The notes beneath the pieces are model-generated. The model was given only the letters and a program-made list of their open reading frames with translations, made no database searches and was not told where the DNA came from. Positions 35,029 through 42,055 of a stretch of 64,000 bases of DNA are shown in pieces; position 1 is the first letter of the stretch, and each line of letters begins with the position of its first letter. Source of the stretch: Kibdelosporangium banguiense (lineage in GTDB: Bacteria; Actinomycetota; Actinomycetes; Mycobacteriales; Pseudonocardiaceae); NCBI RefSeq assembly GCF_017876405.1, contig NZ_JAGINW010000001.1, positions 12,041,203 through 12,105,202 on the forward strand. The letters are read 5' to 3'. Both the position numbers and the translations under genes were made by a program.

Positions 35029-37611
35029 ATGGACCCTCACCACGATCGGCATCCCGATCGCGAAATCCAGAACGCCATTGAGGGCGAGGTATCAGGGCCC
35101 GTAGTCCAGGCAGGTTCGATCACCGGCGACGTGCACCAACATCTCCACAACCACAAAGCCGTCCGCCCGCTTGTCCGTATGCCGCATCGAGCCGGGATCG
35201 TGCCGCCACGGGCAGCGTCGTTCCAACACCGCGCAGCAGCGCAACTCGTATCGCTGGCGGTAGGCGAGGTCGGTACCGCTGTTCTGGCGTCCCATGTGGG
35301 TGCCGGAACCGACGTGGTGTTGGGTTTAGGCGGGGTGGGCAAGACCCAGTTGGCGGTCGAGTACGCCGAACAGGTCTGGGCTACGGGCGAAGTGGATCTG
35401 CTGGTTTGGATCACAGCCAGTTCTCGGGATGCGATCGTGTCGAGCTACGCCCGTGTGGCCGCGGACGTGACCGGAATCGACGATCCCGATTCCGAGCACG
35501 GTGCGCGGCGCTGTCTGGAGTGGTTGGCCGGCACGTCAGCGCGGTGGTTGGTGGTGCTCGACGACCTACAGAGCCCGGACGACATACGAGGGCTTTGGCC
35601 CCCACATGGCATGCGCGGGCGGGCAGTGGTGACCACGCGACGTCAGGACTCGGCACTACGTGGTCATCACCGTCGCCTGATTGAGGTAGGCGTCTTCACC
35701 CCTGCCGAAGCCCTCACCTACTTACACGCCGCGTTCGCTGACCGTCCGCAGGTCGTTGCCGATGATGCCGTTGAGTTGGCACGAGATCTGGGAAACCTCC
35801 CGCTCGCGCTCGCGCAGGCCAGCGCCTACATGCGTGATCGGGAGTTGAGTTGTTCCGACTACCGGGCGCGGCTGGCCGATCGGCGGCAAGGCCTGGCTTC
35901 GTTGATGCCCAATACCGAAGAACTGCCTGACGAGCACAAGGCAACGATCGCCGCGACGTGGTCATTGTCGATCGAACAGGCCAACAGTCTGGAACCGGTA
36001 GGGGTGGCAGGGGTCTTGCTAGAGATAGCAAGCCTGTTAGACGCCAACGGAATCCCCACAAACGTGTTCACAGCACCTGCCGTCCGGGAGTTGCTCACCG
36101 CGGAGGCGGGACGCGACATCAATGAACAGGACGGCCGAGACGGGCTGGGCTGTCTACGTCGACTGAGCCTGATCACGTGGGAGCCCAGCATCGCGTCTCG
36201 AGCGGTCCGTGTGCACGCCTTGGTGCAGCGCGCGACACGTGAAGGCCTGTCCCCGGCTCGTCTACGCACTGTGACGCGCACAGCTGCTACCGCATTGATC
36301 CAGGTGTGGCCTCAGGTTGAACGCGACACGGCTCTGGGCCAAGTGCTGCGCGTCAACACTGACGCACTGAACGCGGCCGGCAGTGAGTACCTCTGGGACC
36401 CAGAGGGCCACGCAGTGTTGTTCCGCGCGGGACGCAGCCTCGGGGAGGGAGGACTGGCCGCCGCCGCTACCGAATACTTTCAGCGTTTACGGGACACCGC
36501 TGTCCGTTATCTGAGTGCCGATCACCCCGACATCTTGTCCTCTCGCGGTCATATCGCCCGCTGGCGCGGGGATGCCGGGGACGCGGCGGGTGCCTTGGCC
36601 GCGTTTGAGGAGTTGCTCACCGATGACCTGCGGGTCTTTGGTGTCGACCATCCCAACACCCTGATCACGCGTAGCAACGTCGCCTACTGGCGCGGGCAGA
36701 CCGGGGACGCGGCGGGTGCCTTGGCCGCCTACAATGAATTGCTCACCGACCGGCTGCGGGTCTATGGTGCCGATCATCCTGAGACCCTGATCACGCGTAG
36801 CAACGTCGCCTACTGGCGCGGGCAGACCGGGGACGCGGCGGGTGCCTTGGCCGCGTTTGAGGAGTTGCTCACCGACCGGCTGCGGGTCTTTGGTGCCGAT
36901 GACCCCTACACCCTGACCACCCGCGGTCATATCGCCCGCTGGCGCGGGGATGCCGGGGACGCGGCGGGTGCCTTGGCCGCGTTTGAGGAGTTGCTCACCG
37001 ACAGCCTGCGGGTCTTTGGTGTCGACCATCCCAACACCCTGATCACGCGTAGCAACGTCGCCTACTGGCGCGGGCAGACCGGGGACGCGGCGGGTGCCTT
37101 GGCCGCGTTTGAGGAGTTGCTCACCGATGACCTGCGGGTCTTTGGTGTCGACCATCCTGAGACCCTGATCACGCGTAGCAACGTCGCCTACTGGCGCGGG
37201 CAGACCGGGGACGCGGCGGGTGCCTTGGCCGCGTTTGAGGAGTTGCTCACCGACAGCCTGCGGGTCCTTGGTGCCGACCATCCCAACACCCTGAACACCC
37301 GCAGCCAGATCGCCCGCTGGCGTGGGGATGCCGGGGACGCGGCGGGTGCCTTGGCCGCGTTTGAGGAGTTGCTCACCGATGACCTGCGGGTCTTTGGTGT
37401 CGACCATCCTGAGACCCTGATCACGCGTAGCAACGTCGCCTACTGGCGCGGGCAGACCGGGGACGCGGCGGGTGCCTTGGCCGCGTTTGAGGAGTTGCTC
37501 ACCGACAGCCTGCGGGTCCTTGGTGCCGACCATCCCAATACCCTGAACACCCGCAGCCAGATCGCCCGCTGGCGGAAACAGCTATTTGCCGACACACAGT
37601 CGGACGACTGA
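35029..37611 (+). CDS. NLR-like protein: NB-ARC ATPase with C-terminal TPR repeats (NLR1)
   Basis: 860 residues from ATG 35029; a TTG at 34942 would add 29. The N terminus carries a short beta motif, GPVVQAGSITGDVHQH (about 23-38), typical of actinobacterial NLR-like proteins. NB-ARC follows: P-loop GLGGVGKTQLA (about 99-109), WLVVLDDLQ Walker B, VVTTRRQD, LGNLPLALAQASAYM (GLPL-like) and a winged-helix region ending RAVRVHALVQRAT. The C terminus is eight complete 42-residue TPR-like units plus a partial one (DHPxTLxTRSNVAYWRGQTGD type). Bacterial NLRs oligomerise on sensing phage or stress. It converges on a second NLR. Confidence 0.9.
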   Translation: MDPHHDRHPDREIQNAIEGEVSGPVVQAGSITGDVHQHLHNHKAVRPLVRMPHRAGIVPPRAASFQHRAAAQLVSLAVGEVGTAVLASHVGAGTDVVLGLGGVGKTQLAVEYAEQVWATGEVDLLVWITASSRDAIVSSYARVAADVTGIDDPDSEHGARRCLEWLAGTSARWLVVLDDLQSPDDIRGLWPPHGMRGRAVVTTRRQDSALRGHHRRLIEVGVFTPAEALTYLHAAFADRPQVVADDAVELARDLGNLPLALAQASAYMRDRELSCSDYRARLADRRQGLASLMPNTEELPDEHKATIAATWSLSIEQANSLEPVGVAGVLLEIASLLDANGIPTNVFTAPAVRELLTAEAGRDINEQDGRDGLGCLRRLSLITWEPSIASRAVRVHALVQRATREGLSPARLRTVTRTAATALIQVWPQVERDTALGQVLRVNTDALNAAGSEYLWDPEGHAVLFRAGRSLGEGGLAAAATEYFQRLRDTAVRYLSADHPDILSSRGHIARWRGDAGDAAGALAAFEELLTDDLRVFGVDHPNTLITRSNVAYWRGQTGDAAGALAAYNELLTDRLRVYGADHPETLITRSNVAYWRGQTGDAAGALAAFEELLTDRLRVFGADDPYTLTTRGHIARWRGDAGDAAGALAAFEELLTDSLRVFGVDHPNTLITRSNVAYWRGQTGDAAGALAAFEELLTDDLRVFGVDHPETLITRSNVAYWRGQTGDAAGALAAFEELLTDSLRVLGADHPNTLNTRSQIARWRGDAGDAAGALAAFEELLTDDLRVFGVDHPETLITRSNVAYWRGQTGDAAGALAAFEELLTDSLRVLGADHPNTLNTRSQIARWRKQLFADTQSDD
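36520..37575 (+). repeat. Tandem 126-bp coding repeats in NLR1
   Basis: Eight and a part 126-bp units, each coding a 42-residue TPR-like module, follow one another with very high nucleotide identity. The last units repeat as pairs at a 252-bp period: the segment around 37143-37320 recurs around 37395-37572. Variation is concentrated in a few codons (DDL/DRL/DSL, FGV/FGA/LGA, NVAYW/HIARW/QIARW). Such homogeneity indicates recent expansion and gene conversion. Confidence 0.9.
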
Positions 37612-38373
37612 ATCGCACGCTTTCGAAGTCTGAGCATGTGTATCCACCTGAAACAGAATGATCTTTGGGTGTTGGGTCTGCACGAACGAGATGTCCTTTT
37701 ACTGACTGAAGAGAAGGACATCTGGCCTGAGGTGAGTCAAAGGACTCGAACCCGCGACTTCCTGGACCACAACCAGGGCCACCACCGCTCCCGACCTCCA
37801 CTGTTAGACAAAAGCCCAGGTGAGAGCTGTTGGTGTGCGTTGGTCTGCGGAGGTGTCCGGGCACGTCGATCGGTAGCTCGTCTCCCAGATTTCTCCCACG
37901 AAGGATCCCCACGGTCGTACCGGTCCGCTTCGTCGGGGAGGTGACACGAGTCGCGCGCCGGACCGGCCGTGGCCGCCAAGGTGGCCAGCCGGTTGAGACT
38001 GTGTCCGACCAACCCGGGCGACTCGAACGCACACTGGACGGATTTTGAGTGGGCCCGTCGCTCTTGATCAATACCGGCTCTGACCTGCGGCTATCTGCCA
38101 AGGTCAGCCACCGATGAGGCAACGCGCCCGTGTATGCCCCACAGCTGCGCTCGTTCTCCGTCGCTAAGAGAAAGACCACTATGGACACACGCGGGTCGAC
38201 GTGATCTGGACGGAGGCTCGATCCGTTCAGCCTGCCGTCGGGGCCAGTGAAGTCCCGCCCGAGGTGGTCACCGCTTGCTGGGGTGCAGAGTGCCACCTGA
38301 AGCTGGCTTCGCCTCTGGCGGCGCCAGCTGTACGGACGCCGAATCCGCTCAGCTAGGTGCTCAATCATGGTAA
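37612..38373. other. Intergenic region between convergent NLR genes
   Basis: No supported gene in 762 bases. It holds CGCACGCTTTCGAAGTCTG (37614-37632), a short sequence with two more copies at about 41222 and 48981, then a tRNA-His 3' fragment and the first 151-bp direct repeat (37748-37898). A stretch from about 38038 (TTTTGAGTGG...) recurs in diverged form from about 44305. Long open frames here have no protein-like features. Confidence 0.6.
37748..37898. repeat. 151-bp direct repeat, copy 1, containing tRNA-His 3' fragment
   Basis: Copy 1 begins with a 30-base block (37748-37777) identical to 41726-41755. On the minus strand this reads through the tRNA-His(GTG) anticodon arm (CCTGGTTGTGGTCCAGG) towards the T-arm. 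The repeat ends with TCTCCCAGATTTCTCCCA (37881-37898). Just left of it the tRNA-like sequence continues to 37731 (minus strand end GACTCACC). Both copies are exactly 151 bases, consistent with an old duplicated attachment region flanking an inserted 4-kb segment. Confidence 0.75.
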
Positions 38374-40677
38374 CTAGGGAAGTTTCCTGCGGTCTTGCCA
38401 GTGGGCGATGTTGTGGCGGGTGGTGAGGGTGCTGGGGTGGTCGGGTCCTAACACTCGCAGTCGGTCGGTCAGCAGGTGTTCGAATGCTTCAATGGCCCCG
38501 GCGATGTCGCCGGCCTCGCCCCGCCAGCGGGCGATGTTGTGGCGGGTGGTGAGGGTGCTGGGGTGGTCGGGTCCTAACACTCGCAGTCGGTCGGTCAGCA
38601 GGTGTTCGAATGCTTCAATGGCCCCGGTGGCGTCGCCGGCCTCGCCCCGCCAGTAGGCGATGTTGTGGCGGGTGGTGAGGGTGCTGGGGTGGTCGGGTCC
38701 TAACACTCGCAGTCGGTCGGTCAGCAGGTGTTCGAATGCTTCAATGGCCCCGGCGATGTCGCCGGCCTCGCCCCGCCAGCGGGCGATGTTGTGGCGGGTG
38801 GTGAGGGTGCTGGGGTGGTCGGGTCCTAACACTCGCAGTCGGTCGGTCAGCAGGTGTTCCAATGCTTCAATGGCCCCGGTGGCGTCGCCGGCCTCGCCCC
38901 GCCAGTAGGCGATGTTGCCGCGGGTGGTGAGGGTGCTGGGGTGGTCGGGTCCTAACACTCGCAGTCGGTCGGTCAGTAACAGTTCGAATGCTTCGACGGC
39001 CCCGGCGATGTCCCCACTTGCCCCCCGCCAGTAGGCGATGTTGCCGCGGGTGGTGAGGGTGCTGGGGTGATCGGCACCCAACACCCGCAACTCCTCGGTT
39101 AGCACGTGTTCCAATGCTTCAATGGCCCCGGTGGCGTCACCGGCCTCGCCCCGCTGGCGGGCGATGTTGTGGCGGATGGTGAGGGTGTCGGGATGGTCGA
39201 CGGCGAGGTGTTGGGTGGCGGTGGTGTGCAGGTGTTCGTAGTAAGTGACGGCCTGACTGAGTTGTCCGGCCGTGCCGAGGCTATTCCCGGCGCGGAACAG
39301 CACTGGGTGGCCGCCGATGTCGAGATCGGGGTTCCACAGGTGAGATTCGGCGGCGGCGTGCAGGGCAGCGGTGTTGGCACGTAACACTGCAACCAGGTCA
39401 GCGTCCCGCTCGACCTCCGGCCAGATCTCCAGCAGCGCATCGGCGGCAACCATTGCCACCTCGCCCAGCCGATCGGCCGATACCGCGTCACGGGTGGCCC
39501 GCTGGACCAACGCATGCACCCGCACCGCACGGATTGGCTGGGCGGTGTCGAATGTGATCAGGCTCAGGCGATGCAGGCAGCCCAGCGTGTCACCGGCTGT
39601 CTCTAGGTCAACATCCCGTCCAGCGCGACGGGTGAGGTACTCGCAGACGGCGCGGCTGATGACCACGCCGGTGGGGATGCCGACAGGATCCAGAACAGAT
39701 GCGATCTCCAGCAATGGGCGTGCCAAACCGACAGGAGTCAGCAGATTGGCGAGTTCGATCGACAGCGACCAGGTAGCGGCGACGGTCTGCTGGTGGTCGT
39801 CGGGCAGGCTCTGATCGTCAGGCAGCACCTCGGCCAGGCCTTTGCGGCGGTCCGCCAGACGCCTGCGGTAGGTGGCTGGCGTGAGTAAAGGTTTGTCGGC
39901 GATGAAGGCCGCGGCTTGAGCGAGAGCCAGCGGAAGGTGTCCGAGGTCATCGGCTAATCCCTCCAGTTGGGTGACCCCATCAGCCGTACTCGCGGCGGCC
40001 GGAAGTTTCGTGGCTAGATACGCCTTCGATTCGGGGGCCGTGAACACCCCGACCTCAATGAGATGCCGGTCGGCACGGGCAAGGGCGGTATCCTGCCGCC
40101 GGGTAGTGACGATCACCTGCCCGGTGCGATCGGATGGCGGCCACAAGCCGCGAAGGTCGGCAGGCGCCTGCACGTCGTCGAGCACAATCAGCCACCGCCG
40201 ATCCGTCCCCGCAAGCCACGCCAACAGCGATGCCGCGGCCTGCTCGGGCGTGGCACCTTCAGCGCCGACCAGCAGATGAGTCGCCGCGTGGGCGTAACCG
40301 GTGATCACCGCGTCACGCGAGGTCGCCGCCACCCATACCGCCACATCCACAGACGAGTCGGTCCACACACCCCGCGCGTGACGTGCGGCCATCTGGGTCT
40401 TTCCCACCCCTCCCAGCCCGAACAGCACCGCCGTCGCGGCCGGCACCACTGCTGCGCGGTCGTCAGCTAACGCCTGCTGTACGTGCCGCTGCGCGTCGCG
40501 ATCTTGGTAGCAATCGGCCGCCTGAGGCACCACCCCGACACGTACGGGCCACGACACATCCGGGCGCGGGAACAGCGACATCGTGTTGTTGTTGCCGATC
40601 TGTACGCCCTTGCTGCCCCGCGCGTCCACATCGGACGTTGCTCGCGTGCCGTCAGTCGCCGGGCCTGGAGTCCCCAT
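38374..40677 (-). CDS. NLR-like protein: amyloid motif - NB-ARC - TPR (NLR2)
   Basis: 767 residues. A disordered N terminus contains GVQIGNNNTM (24-33), a RHIM/BASS3-like amyloid signalling motif. NB-ARC: P-loop GLGGVGKTQMA (87-97), WLIVLDDVQ Walker B, VIVTTRRQD and LGHLPLALAQAAAF, then a winged-helix region with RAVRVHALVQRAT. The C terminus is six 42-residue TPR-like units plus a partial one. Its ATG lies 8 bases after the stop of the small protein at 40686-41063, which carries a matching motif at its C terminus. This is the architecture expected of a bacterial NLR that templates amyloid assembly of a partner effector on activation. Confidence 0.9.
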   Translation of the reverse strand: MGTPGPATDGTRATSDVDARGSKGVQIGNNNTMSLFPRPDVSWPVRVGVVPQAADCYQDRDAQRHVQQALADDRAAVVPAATAVLFGLGGVGKTQMAARHARGVWTDSSVDVAVWVAATSRDAVITGYAHAATHLLVGAEGATPEQAAASLLAWLAGTDRRWLIVLDDVQAPADLRGLWPPSDRTGQVIVTTRRQDTALARADRHLIEVGVFTAPESKAYLATKLPAAASTADGVTQLEGLADDLGHLPLALAQAAAFIADKPLLTPATYRRRLADRRKGLAEVLPDDQSLPDDHQQTVAATWSLSIELANLLTPVGLARPLLEIASVLDPVGIPTGVVISRAVCEYLTRRAGRDVDLETAGDTLGCLHRLSLITFDTAQPIRAVRVHALVQRATRDAVSADRLGEVAMVAADALLEIWPEVERDADLVAVLRANTAALHAAAESHLWNPDLDIGGHPVLFRAGNSLGTAGQLSQAVTYYEHLHTTATQHLAVDHPDTLTIRHNIARQRGEAGDATGAIEALEHVLTEELRVLGADHPSTLTTRGNIAYWRGASGDIAGAVEAFELLLTDRLRVLGPDHPSTLTTRGNIAYWRGEAGDATGAIEALEHLLTDRLRVLGPDHPSTLTTRHNIARWRGEAGDIAGAIEAFEHLLTDRLRVLGPDHPSTLTTRHNIAYWRGEAGDATGAIEAFEHLLTDRLRVLGPDHPSTLTTRHNIARWRGEAGDIAGAIEAFEHLLTDRLRVLGPDHPSTLTTRHNIAHWQDRRKLP
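38384..39190 (-). repeat. Tandem 126-bp coding repeats with 252-bp higher-order unit in NLR2
   Basis: Six and a part 126-bp units. Units alternate between an ARW/DIAG type and an AYW/DATG type. As far as I can read, 38408-38656 and 38660-38908 are identical over about 249 bases apart from a single base, a 252-bp higher-order repeat. The amplification is thus recent and occurs by pairs of units. Confidence 0.9.
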
Positions 40678-40685
40678 CTGGGACG

Positions 40686-41063
40686 CTATTCGTTGAAGTT
40701 CAGCGTCATGGTGTTGTGGTCACCGACCTGCACACCCCTGCTGTCACGCAGATCGACGACATACTTTCCCGCCTGAGCCCCTTGAGGATCGGCAGTCTCC
40801 AACACCGTGCGCGCTGCAGCGACCAACTCGGGATCGGCGTCAGCCCCGGCAGCCACAAGTGCTTCCCGGAGCTCCTGCTGACGCTCCACCGGCCTGCCCA
40901 CCAGCTCGTCCACCACTGCACTGTCACCACCACCGAGCGCGCCGGTCACCCGCGCCTTCAACGCCGCATAGGAGTCCTTCACCGCTTGGGATGCCGTGTC
41001 GGTCAACCCGGCAGTCGCACCCGCCGCTAACGCAGCCATCACAAAGTCCACCGACTCGATCAT
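40686..41063 (-). CDS. Small helical effector/adaptor with C-terminal RHIM/BASS3-like motif
   Basis: 125 residues from ATG 41063 (AAGGGA upstream). Residues 1-92 are predicted all-helical (VDFVMAALAAGATAGLTDTASQAVKDSYAALKARV ... ELVAAARTVLE), like the Bell-type or effector-associated domains next to bacterial NLRs. The C terminus ends with RGVQVGDHNTMTLNFNE; GVQVGDHNTM (110-119) matches GVQIGNNNTM of the adjacent NLR at 7 of 10 positions. In published bacterial amyloid signalling pairs the effector has the motif at its C terminus and the NLR at its N terminus, exactly as here. The likely outcome is membrane damage or cell death on activation (inference). Confidence 0.8.
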   Translation of the reverse strand: MIESVDFVMAALAAGATAGLTDTASQAVKDSYAALKARVTGALGGGDSAVVDELVGRPVERQQELREALVAAGADADPELVAAARTVLETADPQGAQAGKYVVDLRDSRGVQVGDHNTMTLNFNE

Positions 41064-41351
41064 CAGGCAATCCCTTCTCGCACTCGATCACCCAGTATCG
41101 GGACACCTGGTCAGCGCGGTACACAGGTGGAGCACCATCGCCCTATCGGAGTAACCGACTCGCATCGCCATAAAGCAAGGGCCGTGTTTGAAGTCGAACC
41201 TAGTGGCAGAAGTCAAGTTGTTCCCGCTTTCGAGGTCTGAGTATTGGTGTTCACCTGAGTTCGGCCTGGCCACTCAGCCAGGTAGACCCGGTTGCACGGC
41301 CGGCCGTGAACCGCCCTGGACGGCTATGAGTGAGACTGCGACTGAGACTGG

Positions 41352-41406
41352 CCAGTCGCGCTCACCGCCGGCCCGCCAGCCGTCGCACAATGAGCCAATG
41401 TGGTTG
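41352..41406 (+). repeat. 55-bp dispersed repeat, copy 1
   Basis: Runs from CCAGTCGCGCTCACC to GAGCCAATGTGGTTG. It is repeated at 49781-49835 with two mismatches. The second copy is followed by a remnant of an NLR gene tail, so the repeat probably travelled with NLR-bearing segments. Confidence 0.8.
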
Positions 41407-41725
41407 ACGCGTCCATGATGGCCGGAGCGCTGCGGCTGCCTGCCCTGGGCTGTACCGACGTGGTAGAGCAACGTGTTGGTGCACCAGCGAAACGTCGGGT
41501 GCACCGTTCCGGGCTGCGCCGTCGGATCGCCCAGGTGATCGTCGTGGCCGGCGGCGGCCGCCGGCAGATCCGGGCGCCCGGGGTCCGAACCTCAGCGATC
41601 TCTACCGGCCGAAGCGGCTACCGTCGGTAATGTTGTGGCCGCCACCGGGCAGGCGCCGATGACCGTCCACGGGTAAATTCGCATGGCCGCCAACACCAAC
41701 TCACTCCGGCTCGAGTGACGAACGT

Positions 41726-41876
41726 GAACCCGCGACTTCCTGGACCACAACCAGGTCTACTGCCATCCTTGACCTCGACCGATAGGCAAAAGACCAGCTG
41801 AGAGGCGTTGGTACGCGTTGGTTTGAGAAGGCGTCCGGGCCAGTCTGCCGGGGCCTCTTCTCCCAGATTTCTCCCA
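41726..41876. repeat. 151-bp direct repeat, copy 2, containing tRNA-His 3' fragment
   Basis: Second copy of the 37748-37898 repeat. The first 30 bases (41726-41755) are identical to copy 1 and the last 18 (41859-41876, TCTCCCAGATTTCTCCCA) are identical; the middle is diverged, with blocks such as CAAAAG and GCGTTGGT kept. The two copies bracket NLR2 and its partner. Confidence 0.75.
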
Positions 41877-42055
41877 GGCGGATGAGAGGTTGTTCAGGTT
41901 TGTGGCGAGGTCCGGCGGGAACGGATCAGTTGGGGGCAGCTCGGCTCAGAGACGGATTGGTCTAGCCAAGGAGAACAGTCGACCACGCGGTTGCCACAGA
42001 CTCACTCACTGATGCTGACGAGTAACGGCGGGCGCCCGATTTCCGAAAAGTCGCA

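Larger units (their letters stand above)
41064..42055. other. Repeat-rich intergenic region without supported genes
   Basis: 992 bases. Contents: CGCTTTCGAGGTCTG at about 41227 (second copy of a dispersed short repeat), a 55-bp repeat at 41352-41406 shared with 49781-49835, and the second 151-bp direct repeat at 41726-41876 with a tRNA-His fragment. The longest open frames (for example 41400-41630) are Arg/Gly-rich and look non-coding. The promoter of the pentapeptide gene must lie at its right end; no clear boxes are seen. Confidence 0.6.

Noticed and set aside
36487..37533. Long leftward open frame opposite NLR1 with regular repeats (KDPQAVGEQLLKRGQGTRRVPG type)
   Set aside because: It is the antisense reading of the 126-bp repeats; the plus frame has NB-ARC and TPR features and a start.
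38384..39190. Regular repeats that look like a CRISPR or satellite array
   Set aside because: They are 126-bp coding units of NLR2 without spacers; no cas genes present.
41400..41630. Small open frame between NLR partner and pentapeptide gene
   Set aside because: Arg/Gly-rich, starts inside a dispersed repeat, no ribosome site.
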